This document shows, piece after piece, positions 49,488-61,357 of a stretch of DNA of 64,000 nt; the first letter of the stretch is position 1, and each line of letters opens with the position of its first letter. Source of the DNA: Combretum micranthum (Eukaryota; Streptophyta; Magnoliopsida; Myrtales; Combretaceae); the NCBI GenBank assembly GCA_024138025.1, contig JAMXBD010001032.1:248001-312000 (forward strand). Direction: 5' to 3'. The notes under the pieces are model-generated. The model ran no database searches. It saw only the letters and a list, made by a program, of their open reading frames with translations, and was not told the origin of the DNA. The position numbers and the translations under genes were made by a program.

Positions 49488-52369
49488 TGATCGTATCGAA
49501 ATATAAATTTATAAACTCAATGAAATCTAACAACCAAGCTAAGTAAGTGTAATTTTCTAATGTAGTATAGATTTTAGCGGATATCGTCCTCAAGGTTTTG
49601 AAAAAAAGTACTAGTGTTACTGATTTTCTACTATTTAGCCTAATTCTTAAAGTGAGATATATGATTTCACTACTGATTAACTAATCTAGCAAACCCTAAG
49701 ATCAGTTATGTGTACTTTTACGGAAGTATTCAATCACAAAACATACCTCCCATCCTGATCCACCCCGAACCCTAAATTTCTTATAATAATAGATTGATTA
49801 ATGAATTGTTTAAGCTTTGCATTGTTGGATCTCTCAAGTAAATCAATTACTCCCTCGAGCTAATAAATTTCGAACCCTACATGAGACAATGGAGACCTTT
49901 CCCTTACTAACGCCACATAAGATCATATAGAAGTTCATAATTCCTATGGTAAAGATTAAATCTTTTATGCAGAAAATTGAAGTTTCTCTACTTCTTGGGG
50001 AAACATGCAATTTTGCCATTCATAAGGATCTATCCTATCAGACGAAACCTTTTTCCATCTAACAAGAATGAAACATGCAATTAATTCTACACATAAATTA
50101 ATCATAAGGCAATAAAATCAGATAAAGAGATATAAAGGCATAAACTTTTCATTAATGAAAAGGCAATTCAATCACATGGCTTAGGGTTTCACAAGATGCA
50201 TGGTATAAAGATCTACTCCTCCATGGAGTTTACAAAAAGAACAAGAAATCTAGAGGAAATAGAAGTAACCATGATATAAGAATAAAACCCTTATAAATGT
50301 CTTGTGATCTGCAATGATGCTCAGGCAATTCTCCTCATGAAGTTCATCATTTTCCTTTCCTAAGGATTTGAAAAAAAAAAAGTCTAATCTCTTTAAGAAC
50401 GAAAACGATAAGTGTCTAAAGACCATTATTATTCACATTTTTTTGATAGTATATTATATTTATTTTATGTGAATTATTAAAGAAAAATGATATTTATTAG
50501 GTTAAAATCTTAATTTAATGGATAAAGGAAGATTTTTATCTTAATGAAGGTATTTGGATGAGTTAATGAAGATTTTGATGAAGAAATAGGAATTTGGAAG
50601 ATTTACAACATACATAGCTTTCTATACAAGTTGTATAGAACACTGGTGTTGGAGTCAAAAAGTGACCAACGAGCGTTTTTAAAGTACATAAGGAGATACA
50701 CAAGTTGTGTAGGACGCTTATGTAAACGATAAAAAATGGACATAGGCAATTTCGGTGAAGGTCGATAGCGTAAATTTCAAAGCCGCCGGCATATTAGGCG
50801 GTTTACTTTGTCCAGTTGCGAGAATTCACCAGTTTTCATCCTACACGACCTCGAACATAGGCTGTGCAGGATGGTCATGTAGAAGACAATTTTCCTTTCC
50901 TATAAATAACATCCTTAGCTCATCTTTATCATAGTTTTATATTCTTTTTACAAAACCTAGAGAGAAAAATAGGTGTTTTGAAGAGGAAAAACGCCATAGC
51001 TTATTGGAGATCACAAGACTACATCTTTAAGGGTCGCAACTATGTTTTCTTTGAATTTTTACATACTTTATCATTATAATCATCTTCATATGAAAAATAA
51101 ATCTTTTACCCTAGATCTTGAGAAACCCTAACCATAATGTAGAGATTGGTTGTTTTTATTAATGGAAGTTTATGTTTCTTGAATCTATTCATATATTCTT
51201 TATTGTTTTGTGATTGATTTGTGGGCAAACTTGATTGCATATTTGATTTCTTTTAGATAGAAAGACAGTTCATCTAATTGAATATATGTATATGAATAGA
51301 GAGATTTAAATGTGATTCTAGATATATATTGCATGAATTTTCTACATAAAGATTTATTCTTTTTAAGGAACCATGATCTTTAATGCTATTTTGTATGCAT
51401 CTATTGATGAAAGAAATTTCCTTTAGACATATAGAATTAGAATCCAATCATCTTGAAAGAGAGATTGATCCATTAATGGTTCCTGTAGTTCAAGAACATA
51501 ACAATCCATTAATGAACATCTTACAAAAGTTTGAATAGGGTTAGTGGTAAATCAAGATTAGGGGTATGTTTTGTGATTGGGATATATATATTTTGGAAGG
51601 TGTAATTTTATTTGTTCTAGGGTTAGTAATTTATGTAGTTATTAATTATTCTTGTTGTTTTCGATTTAGACTAGCCGAATAGTAGATTAAAGGTAATTAC
51701 TAGTAATTATAGGTCTTGGTGGAATGACCCCTGTGCTTACAGCGTTGCTACAATTGATAGGTATACTTGCTTAGGATTAATCGAAAAGTAAGAATAGGGT
51801 TTAATTTAATTTGATTGATAGCGATTGGAAAATCCACATCAGAAAACAAGATGGCTATTTATAGTTTAGGATGAAAATAAGGCTGCCCGACCTAAGTTGC
51901 ACAGCCATGCTCTGGTAAGGGTAAAAATTTGTTCTACCGACATTGAGGCTTTATAATGTGCACGACCTGGGTTAAACACCATAAAGAAGGCGGGGCAGAC
52001 GTCAGTAGCTTCATTTTTGCATCTTCTCCTTTTCCCTAGCTTTTTCATGGTCATGCTTGAGTAAGGGCACAAATGTACTTGCTCTTTGATTTGTTTCCTA
52101 TTCTCTTCCCTACTTGTGCTAAAGGAGGGGTTGAAAATTTAAAGCCTATTGATTTGTTTCATGCCTCTAGCATGGGAATGCACAATATAATGCATGTGCA
52201 AATATTACCTCTTGACCATAACTTTGTCAAATTCACCTCGATTTCGCTTATTTAAACCTTGAAATGAATATTTCACAAATGAGTATCCTTTTCTTAACTA
52301 AGTCACAAGAAATACATAATAAATATATCTAAATAAACACTAAGAATAAGTATCTTTTGATACTCATCA
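49488..52369 (-). mobile_element. G1 5' LTR, split by LTR H
   Basis: On the minus strand it starts TGATGAGTATC at 52369 and ends ATACGATCA at 49488. A CTATAAATAG box lies near 51857-51866. Without H it is 1441 bp. It is related to D, F, H, E2 and E3 (same TGAT start and ATCA end). Its right flank lies inside a chromovirus gag just after the zinc knuckle, so G1 inserted there. Confidence 0.78.
50406..51841 (+). mobile_element. H: 1.4-kb solo LTR inside the G1 5' LTR
   Basis: It starts CGATAAGTG (consensus TGATAAG) and ends AATCCACATCA. Exact 5-bp duplications GAAAA lie at 50401-50405 and 51842-51846. Removing 1436 bp rejoins the host LTR. It is a relative of the host LTR in inverted orientation: AGGGGTATGTTTTGTGATTG here is matched by the complement of 49735-49760. 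A CTATAAATAA box lies at about 50900. Confidence 0.82.
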
Positions 52370-52374
52370 GTAGC

Positions 52375-53490
52375 CTCAACTACCTACCACTCGGTTGGCA
52401 CTTCCTCCTTATCATCATCATCAGAATCATAAAAGCTACTTCTTTCTCCCCCTACCATTAGTCTCCAACAACCTCCATGAGTATAGGCAAAATGTCGATT
52501 TAGACATTGGGTTGCTATATGTCCATAACCCATACATTTAAAACATTTAATGTCTCCAGTTCTCTTTCTAGCACTACTAGATTCAGACAACTTAGAAATT
52601 GGCTTCCCCTTTTCATCACTACAATTCTCAGGATTTTACTCATGCCTCTTCCCATTCTTGTAACTACTAGTACTCTTCATTTTATCATCTTACCAATAAG
52701 ATTTCTTTCTACCTTCAGATTTAGAAGAGTTACTTAGAGATATGTAAAGCTCACACTTGCATTGTCTTTCTACTTGCTTTAGCATCAACATGGCATCCCC
52801 CAAGGGATTAATCCTTTGAAGCTCCACAACATTAGCAATATCATATTTTAGCCTAGCAATAAACCAAGCAATAGATTGAGGGTAAATTACATTGGAAGGT
52901 CCTAACGTTTCGAGTGGTTTAAAAGAGGTTCCAACGTTTGGAGAAGTGAGTCAATTGAGGTCTCTATTGACACGTGTCAACTGGGGAAACATTTAATCAA
53001 GACTTAAAAGATCTTCTAATATTGACACATATTAATTGAGACCTTAATTGACCCATTTCTTCAAACATTGGGCCCTCTTTTAGGCCACTTAAGATATTGG
53101 GACCTCAAATGAACTTACCTCTAAATGTTGGGACCTTCTGATATAATTTGCTTACTAGATTGATCTTGTGTCTCTATAATTTGACTATAAACGGTAAGAA
53201 TTTCAAACTCTTGAATATATTCAGCCACACACTTATTACCTTGACGCAAAGTGTGTAATCTCATCAACAACTCTTAGTTAAGTGATCGAGAATAAACCTC
53301 CACTACAATAAATCTCTCATCTCCATCCAAGTGGTAACATCACGTTTCTCATTCCTCCTTCTAATAGCCAATACATTCTTCCACCAATGTGTTGCATAGC
53401 CTTTAAACTCAATGGCGGCAAGTTTAACCCACTGCAAATCATCACAATCGTACTGATCAAAAAGCTTCTCTATGTAATCTTCCTAATCCT
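52375..53490 (-). pseudogene. G4: chromovirus-like gypsy gag fragment with zinc knuckle
   Basis: On the minus strand, IEKLFDQYDCDDLQWVKLAA and IEFKGYATHWWKNVL open the fragment at about 53360-53480. A block like SIAWFIARLKYDIANVVELQ follows at about 52815-52875, then a zinc knuckle CFKCMGYGHIATQC (about 52505-52550) and an acidic tail YDSDDDDKEE. The order and spacing match gag of chromovirus-type gypsy elements. It is cut on the right by fusion to G3 and on the left by the G1 insertion. A MITE interrupts it. Confidence 0.82.
52881..53155. mobile_element. Mutator-like MITE (275 bp) in the G4 gag
   Basis: The ends are inverted: GGTAAATTACATTGGAAGGTCC on the left, and GTAAGCAAATTATATCAGAAGG as the complement of the right, both then continuing TCCYAACRTTT. 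Flanks TAGATTGAG (52872-52880) and TAGATTGAT (53156-53164) form a 9-bp duplication with one mismatch, as expected for Mutator-like elements. Removing it rejoins the gag frame as TQDQSIAWFIARL. Confidence 0.82.
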
Positions 53491-56400
53491 CCTACATATG
53501 CTTTACGTACTAACAAGTCTCTAATAGACCTACTAGGAATGCAAAGTTCTCCTCTATACAAGAATCCACCAATTACATAATATTTGCCAACTACTCTCCT
53601 ATCAACACACCATGTCACAATAGGATCAACAAAAGCATCACCAACATATTTGTCTTTCAATAACTCAAATCTTAACATCTTAGCTTGAAGTGAAGTAACA
53701 AAAAACATACATGTGAGATAACACAGTAGCAACTACATTGGTACCCCCCTTCTTATACTTGATCACATATGCAAAACTCTCGAGAAACTCAACCCATTTA
53801 GCTTATCGCTTAGAGAGTCGTTGCCGTCCTTTGAAGTGCTCCAATGCTTCATGATGAGTATATATTATAAATTCCTTAGGCAATAAATAATGTTGCTGCA
53901 CTATGAGTGCTTGAATCAAAGAATAAAATTCTTTTTCATAATCCAAGTAATTCATCGTAGCTCCAGTCAACTTCGCACTAATATAAGAAATAGGGCATCT
54001 TTCTTGCATCAAAACCACTCTTATTCCAATTCCTAATGCATCATATTTTGACTCAAAAGTCATCTCAAAATCAGGTATTGCTAAGACAGGAGAACTAGTC
54101 AATTTAGCCTTAATCTCATCAAACTCTTGTGTCTTGTCATTCCACACAAAAGTAATGTTCTTCTTTGTAAGCTTAGTAAGAGGACCCACAATGCCACTAA
54201 AATTCTTTACAAACCATTGGTAGAATGAAGCAAGTCTGTGAAAACTACAAGAACATCGACAATAGATTTAGATACTAGACAGTCGATAATGGCTTTGATC
54301 TTTCCATCATCTACCTAAGTCCAAATCCCCACTCTAAAACCTATAAAACCTAAGAAGATAAACTATGGCTGATAGAAAGAACACTTCATAAATTTGCCCT
54401 GTGATTTCTCATATCTCAATACTTCAAACACAGCTCGTAGATGACACACATGATCATCCAAATCTTGGTTGTATACCAAAATATCATCAAAATCTACAAC
54501 TATAAACTTAGCCAAGAATTCTCTTAGGATATCATTCATAAGACGCATAAAGGTGCTAGGTGCATTAGTTAAGTCAAAAGGCATTACCAACCATTCATAT
54601 AATCCATGTCTTGTTTTAAAGGCAATTTTCCATTCATTTCCTACTCTCATCCTAATCTAATGATAACCACTATTAAGATTAACCTTAGGAAAAATCTCTG
54701 TACCATTCAATTCATCTAACATATCATTGAGACGCAGTATAGGATACTAGTACTTGATAGTAATTTTATTAATGGATCTACTATCATTACAGGTCCTCCA
54801 TAACCTATCTTTCTTCAATACTAAGAGGGCTGGAACTACACTTGGGTTAATACTTTCTCTAACATATCCCTTCTTCAACGATTCATCGACCCATCATTTC
54901 AACTCCTTTGGCTCCTTAAGATTCATCCTATAGGTTGGACGATTAGGTAACACAACCCTAAGTTGGAGATCAATAGCGTGCTCAATTCCCTTAATAGGTA
55001 GTAATCCTTTCGGAAGCTCTTCAGGGAATGCATCTGCAAATTCCTCCAACAAATGTTGTACTGCTATAGGTAAAGAGGCTTGCTCTATAGTCTCTAGTGT
55101 TCTCCTATCATGCAATACATAGGCTAATTCTTTAGGTTATATAGCTAGATGGATGTCTCCTCTAGAAATAAACATAGATTTCTTCTTCAATACTCTACTC
55201 ATTTGTAATTGAGCTAACCTCTGTTGATGTCATTGGATTCAAATTATTTTTCTTACCATCCTTCTGGAAGGCATAAGTGCTCCTCTATCCACCATGTAAC
55301 ACCTTGTGACCAAACAACCATGGTCTTTCCAATAAAATATGAGAGGCACACATAGGCAACAGCCGTAGCACATCACAAACAACCTTATATTTATACTTGT
55401 CACCTATATTGAAAGTTGTTGATTCATTCGTAAATTGCCTTGTTCATTGAGCTAATGTAACTTATATGGTTTAGGATTTGGTGTAGTAGTCAACTTTAAT
55501 TTGTCTACTAAAGTAACAGCAGCAACATTGGTGTAACTCTCTTCATCAATAATGAGTGCACACAAATTTCGCTTTACTTTGCAAGCAACATGGAATAAAT
55601 TTTCCCTTTGCTCCTCTTCAGAAGATTGGGATACATTAAGAGCTCGTTTCAACACATTAACACTCATATATTGGTCTTCTCCCTGCTTTCACTAATCTCA
55701 ATACCAACTTCAACATAATAAGTATCTAATGCTGCTGATATACCATCTAGTTTGCTAGAATCATCCTCTTATCCTCACTAACAACTTCACCATCAATATT
55801 CACCATTGTACTCTAGTTAGGACATCGAGAAGCAATATGTCTAGTTCCTAAACACTTAAAACATTTAATAATATGTGTTCATCCACTAGACACCTGCTTT
55901 ATCCGAACTACCTTCATTCACATTAACAATATTTTTACCCCTACATTATTATTTCTTTCACTTCTCACAAAATTACTAGACTCACCTTTATTAATGGACT
56001 TACTAGAAGTTGTTTTATCAAATTTCCTACTATCCGAAGCATAAGATTTCTAAGAAGATGTGTACTTGTTATTAGAAGATTTATAGGGATAAATCTTCCA
56101 TTAATAATATTTTTACCCCTACATTATTATTTTTTTCACTTCTCACAAAATTACTAGACTCGCCTTTATTAACGGACTTACTAGAAGTCCTTTTATCAAA
56201 TTTCTACTATCTGATGCATAAGATTTCTAAGAAGATGCGTATTTGTTATAAGAAGATTTATAGGGATAATTCGACCTCTGTCAGTCCACCTTAAGGGCTA
56301 ATTGGATGGCTTCGTCAAGAGTGCCATATCTCTAAAGTTCCATAACGCAAGCAATTTCATATTTCAACCTCGTAACGAATTTCGTGGCTATCTGCTCAGG

Positions 56401-57123
56401 TGGCTCAATAGCATTGCTTCTAATCATCAACGATTCAAACTCCTGTGCATACTTTTCCACACTTTTACCCCCTTATCTAAGTGAATAAAGACGCATGAAA
56501 CCTTCATTATGATAATATGCAGGCATAAATCATTTTCTTAGCACTCTTTTCATCTCTTGCCAAGTTTAAATCTCTTCTTCTCCATCATTTCTCCTAGCAT
56601 TCACTAGATTCTTCGACCATAAAGCGACATATCTTGTAAATTCAATCGTAGCCAATCAAACTTGTGTATGTCTTTAATATCATAACACGCAAAGAACACT
56701 TCAACTTTATCTTCCCAATCAAGATAATCATCTACTGTACCACTTCCCAAAAAGGAACGTATCTGCAACTTCACATGTTCCAAGCCTCTAGGTAACCTAA
56801 ATTCCCTTCCTTAAGCATCTTCGTAATCAAGATTATCCTTTCTAACTTCTCCTCACCTACCATCATCAAGAGGTGTTAAGGGTGGCACTTCTGCATGAAC
56901 TTACGTTACATTAGGGTTTTTGCAACAACTGTTGCACCTTTAGGCAAGAGTATTGACCATAGCAATCAAAGCTTGTATATGTTGATCCGCACTCCTATTA
57001 TTATAAACTTGGACTCCTCTATTACCCGCATTATTACCTTGAGCCCCACTATTTCCACGAACTCCACTATTAACTCCTCACCAAAATTTCCATGCAGACT
57101 TTCATTCGACATCTTAAGAATAC
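53490..57123 (-). pseudogene. G3: chromovirus-like gypsy gag-pol relic
   Basis: In minus-strand order: gag from about 57117 (MSNESLHG) to about 55850, with RKRFMPAYY-like and EEYAQEFESL-like blocks in other frames and a zinc-knuckle remnant CFKCLGTRHIASRC. Protease end at about 55240-55330 (LERPWLFGHKVLHGG). RT at 54363-55115, with FPEELPKGLLPIKGIEH, GLYEWLVMPFDLTNAPSTF and VVDFDDILVYN (catalytic DD). RNase H at 53803-54189 (YEKEFYSLIQAL, HHEALEHFKGRQRLSKR). Integrase zinc-binding start at 53490-53732 (LCIPSRSIRDLLVRKAYVGG), where it breaks off. Many stops; dead. Its 5' end is cut by G2. Confidence 0.87.
55928..56283. repeat. 178-bp tandem duplication in the G3 gag linker
   Basis: Two adjacent copies start at 55928 and 56106, each beginning AATATTTTTACCCCTACATT and ending near TTTATAGGGATAA. 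They differ at about a dozen positions, including small indels. The duplicated segment lies in the low-complexity linker before the zinc knuckle. Confidence 0.9.
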
Positions 57124-57845
57124 TGATCACACATATTCCGATCTAGTTTTAATCAAATCTTATGATCCATTCCTATGACTTGGTTGGTACTAGGCAAGTG
57201 TACCTATCATACATAGTATAGGAATGAATTATAGGGTCGTATTCCTCAGGGATCTTAGCAAGTACTATTACTCACCTTCTTACTTATTATCTAGTCTACA
57301 GAATTGAGTTAATTAATTATGACTAATCAATTAAGCTAACTACTTTCTAAAACTATTTTCTTGAATGCAATCACCAAATTGATGTTGCTCATACAACAAT
57401 ACATAAATCGGACTTGCTTCACCAATTTATTAACATGTACTTAAGCATTTCAAATATTCATTGCTAAGTTCCCTTAGTTGTAGGATTCCATTAGTAAGGT
57501 TATTGTCTTTCTCAATATAATTAACCCCTTATATTATTCTTGTCCATTGGAATCTCTTCCTAGTTAATAGATGAAAAAGATCGCATTAAGAGTATGAATC
57601 CGATAGTAATTGAATATTCATGCAGAAAGTTTCACGAACCTATCTCTATGATCATAAGAACTTCTCCCGATTATTTAGATCTATCCAATAGGTAGGTTTC
57701 TTAACCAGATCCTACGAAAATCTTATCTAATCCTAAGTCGTGCACTACTTAAAACTAGAATAAATTAAGCATTTGGCAGAGATTAAAGAATTTAATAACA
57801 TTAAACGTTGAGCTCATGTGTGTACATGATAATCACGGCATTACA

Positions 57846-60800
57846 TGTAAAACCCCAAAGTTTTACGATCGATTAAACTTAAACCCTAATTAAAAGGTCA
57901 ATCGGAAATTTTAAAGTCAACAAAACCCTAGTTAGATGTAACAATTTAAGTTCGACAATCCCGTATTCGTAACCCTAAGTAAGTAAGTAAGAGACTAGTA
58001 TGTAGACTAGTTCGTAATAACATAAGAGGACTTAAAAATATCATATTAGTCAAACTGCAATTTGTTTCGAACCCAATCGGATACAGTTTCGAAAAAAACG
58101 TGTCCCGATGCTTGAAATAGTAAAAATATTTCAGATATACCGTTGACTCGTAAAAATATAAGGTTTTAAAAAATATCAGTTTTATAATTTTTTGGTAACT
58201 AAAAATATCAGATATCGCATTTATACTCGTATTTTCTTACGACAGATACTTTATTAGTCACATCTACTTTACATTACACTATTTATTACTATTGTATACT
58301 ATTCATCAATCTCTACTTTTTCTACCCCTACTCTTATACTCTACATACCTATTTTCTTTATTTTTTTATCTTTTTCATAACTTTATGTCACATCTACTTT
58401 ACATATTATTACATTTAATTAACAAAAATACAAAAAAATCACATCTCTCCCTCTCTCCCTCAACAAGGCTGGCCAGCGCCCCAACAACACCTCCTCCCCC
58501 CCCCCAAATTCACTCATATATTTTTTTCTTTTTCCATTTATTTTAATCACGCAATTTCACTCCTCATTTTCTTATAAATACCTTCCTCCTCTTTAATTTC
58601 TTTCATACTTCATCTATCCACAAATTCACTACCAAAATTCTCCTCTCAAAACTCTCCTAAAATACTCGCAAACTTTCTTCTCCTCCACGCACAAAACCCA
58701 TTTATACATATTACTTCCAACTTCTCTTTAGGTAAAACTTCTTTTCGTATTTACCACCATGTTATGTTATGGTGTGAGTTTCCTAAACTTGTTGTTATGT
58801 AAGCTATATTATGTTTATGTATTGTTCTTGTTCATGAACATGTATTTCTATATTTTTTATGTTGTTCTTATGTTTTGCACATATTATTGTTTTTATTATA
58901 TCTAATAAAGAAATATTTATGTATCTATATATATTCTTTAGAGCATATAAGCTCACTTGTTATTTATTTATTTTCATGCAATGCAATTTATTTCCTTTAA
59001 TGCTATTTTAAGACTAATCTTTTTAGTCTTAGACTTGTCCTCATCAAGTAAAAAAAAAAAAATTCTTTTCTTTTCGAGACCAGTCCATTTCTTAGTCCAA
59101 GGGCCTTGATTCAAAGCTAAGACTCTCAATACTTGACTTATATTACTTTTCTTATTATTTTATTGTTATAATTTTGCTTGTTATTATTCTCATATTTATG
59201 CAAAATAAAGGTTGTTGTCTAAATCGCCAAAGTTTAAACTATACTTTTTACAAAAAAAGATTTTTGTCACCAAAGGAGAGTTTTAAAAGAAATTTAGAAT
59301 TTTTAAATTGATAAAAGCAATCCATTTTTCTCAAAGCTTTAGGAAGATCTCATTATAATTTTGAAAATTCTATTATTTTGAAAGGATTTTCTAAAACCAT
59401 AACCATGGTAGAAATAGAGTCGTTTTCTAAAATTTAGGAAGTTGATTCTTTGTTACAAAAATGTTTTTCTTAAAAAAATAATGTAAAAGAAACCCCATAA
59501 AAAGGAAATGTAAGTTTTCAAACTAAGATTTAAAAATATCAAAATAATAGTCAAAAGAAATACATATAAAACTAATAGGAAAAGTAACACTAGTGATAGA
59601 AGTTTGAAAAAGGAAAAATAGAGAAATTCATTTTTATGGAAAAGTCACCAAGGAAAACATAAAATACCCTTTGAAAACAAAAGAATCAAAAGCTTCATTT
59701 TTAAAGAATCTATAAAAAAATTTCTTGTAAATTATGATTTTTCTAAACTTTTAACTAACATTGTTTTTACTAAAGCATTTTGTTGGGACAACAAATACTT
59801 GAGCATATATGAAATATGAGCTATAAATCTATAAAAAAAGGAAATTTCTCAACTATATAGATAACTAAGTATTTATCAAAGAAACTTTTGGATGATTTGA
59901 TGATTGAAATAAATGCTTTTGGGATGGGAAATTTCGTGTGAATCTAATCGCCACTGTTCTAGAGCTTAAAAGACCTAGTTTGATGAAAATAGCTTTAGAA
60001 ATGAATAGATCTTTTCGAATAGGTAGGAAATGGTATATTATATATGCAATTTCGAGTTAAAATGACCAAGTTATGGCCATTTTAAGTTGGAATTCTCTTC
60101 TATACAAATTTTGAGGATCTTATGACATAGTTTTGTCAAAATTCAAGAGAGTTATCAGGAAATACTCATTATGGGTATATATCTTGACTAGGTGATCCCG
60201 AAGAAGAGTATCCGTATCCCTATGACTACTTTGACCAAGTGGATTATTTGATCGACTCTTCCATTTAAAAGAAGTATCGCCATGGTAACGTGAGTTTATT
60301 TCCTTAAATTGTGTACTTGATTGTGCTTATAGTATAGATGCATCAGAATTAAGGAAAGACAAAATGCTATGTATGTAGAGTTGTATGAAAGAACACTAAG
60401 AATATCAAGGTGGGAATTGATTGTAAAGAAATATTTGTCTCAGTATAGATTTAATATGTCTAAAATTCTATGATCACTTTAAAATTGACAATAATGTTGC
60501 TATGATATCTTAAGTAAATTGATTCATACATATCATGTAGTGAGTCACATTGCATAGGGTTATTATCCTTGGGTGAAAGGATAGTAACACGGTCGAAAAC
60601 AGTGCTTGGTGGCAATGATCGAAAGCAATGCTTGGTGACAAGGAATTTAAAATAATGGTTAGTGGCAATTTGAAAGAATGACTCAACACGAGTGGACTTA
60701 ATATGCTTAGTGGTAATGATCGAAAGCATTACTAAACTAAGATGACTCGTTTTGAGATTACTTATAATCACCAAACCCCGAATGGAGGATGTAAATCCAT

Positions 60801-61357
60801 TCAATATATAGTTTTCGGAAAACTATAGGCTTTGCTTGCTCATGTGTATATTGCATTTCACTTGATTGTTTAAATAACTTGTTTGAATTTTGCTACTTAA
60901 GTATTTACTTATGAAAATAATTCCCACTAAGCCTGTTAGCTTATACCTCTATAGATATCTCTTGCAGTTTAGTTATTTGTGGTTAAAGCCATGGGGACCT
61001 TGTAGTAAGGTATTTCCCTTTTTTATTAAGGAATTTTAGATGAAGTTTGATATTAGATTAGATGTAGACTTCATAGGAAAATTTCTTGTAATAGACTCTT
61101 GCATATTTTGATAGGAGAATGCCCCTAAAACTTATAAGACAATATTGATGAATGAATGAATACTATGATTTCCATTTCTTAATTTGTTATTTTATCTTCT
61201 TAAGCTTCATATTTCAAAGAATGGTCCTCTAAAATTGTGAGAGCGCGCCTTACACCTAATATCGAAGCTTATGGGAATGACTAAGGTTGTCATACTTAAG
61301 CTTTAATATTAAGTGTGACGGACTATTACGTTTAGGGTACCCTATGGGGCATGACAT
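57846..61357 (+). mobile_element. C: 3.5-kb solo LTR inside E3
   Basis: It starts TGTAAAACCCC and ends GGGGCATGACA, with exact 5-bp duplications TTACA at 57841-57845 and 61358-61362. Length is 3512 bp, one base less than copy A. The block ATGACCAAGTTATGGCC (60062-60078) and the 3' landmarks match A and B. No coding region, primer-binding site or polypurine tract adjoins it. Confidence 0.9.
58573..58580 (+). promoter_or_regulatory. TATA box of long LTR C
   Basis: TATAAATA lies 727 bp from the LTR start and is followed by a CT-rich leader. A donor-like AGGTAAAAC follows at 58730-58738. Confidence 0.6.

Larger units (their letters stand above)
21680..52369 (-). mobile_element. G1: nested, broken Ty3/gypsy retrotransposon (Athila/Tat-like)
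   Basis: On the minus strand the pieces follow the gypsy order gag, protease, RT, RNase H, integrase, separated by later insertions. Each insertion can be removed on paper and the host reading frame rejoins, which shows they are parts of one element. Order from high to low coordinates: 5' LTR 49488-52369, primer-binding site near 49450-49470, gag 48470-49322 and 41205-41457 and 38905-39788, protease from about 38990 across to 34940, RT 34303-34700 and 32000-32619, RNase H 31503-31900, integrase 21680-23086. The gag phrase NPGWRNHPNFSYEN and the integrase phrase AIISDKGTHFCN place it with plant Athila/Tat-type gypsy elements. Stops and shifts throughout show it is old and dead. The right flank GTAGC (52370-52374) is its expected target duplication; the left partner was not found. 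Confidence 0.82.

Noticed and set aside
58292..58546. 84-residue open frame in LTR C
   Set aside because: It is low-complexity Leu/Ser/Pro-rich from CT-rich LTR DNA next to the TATA box and is not conserved in copies A and B.
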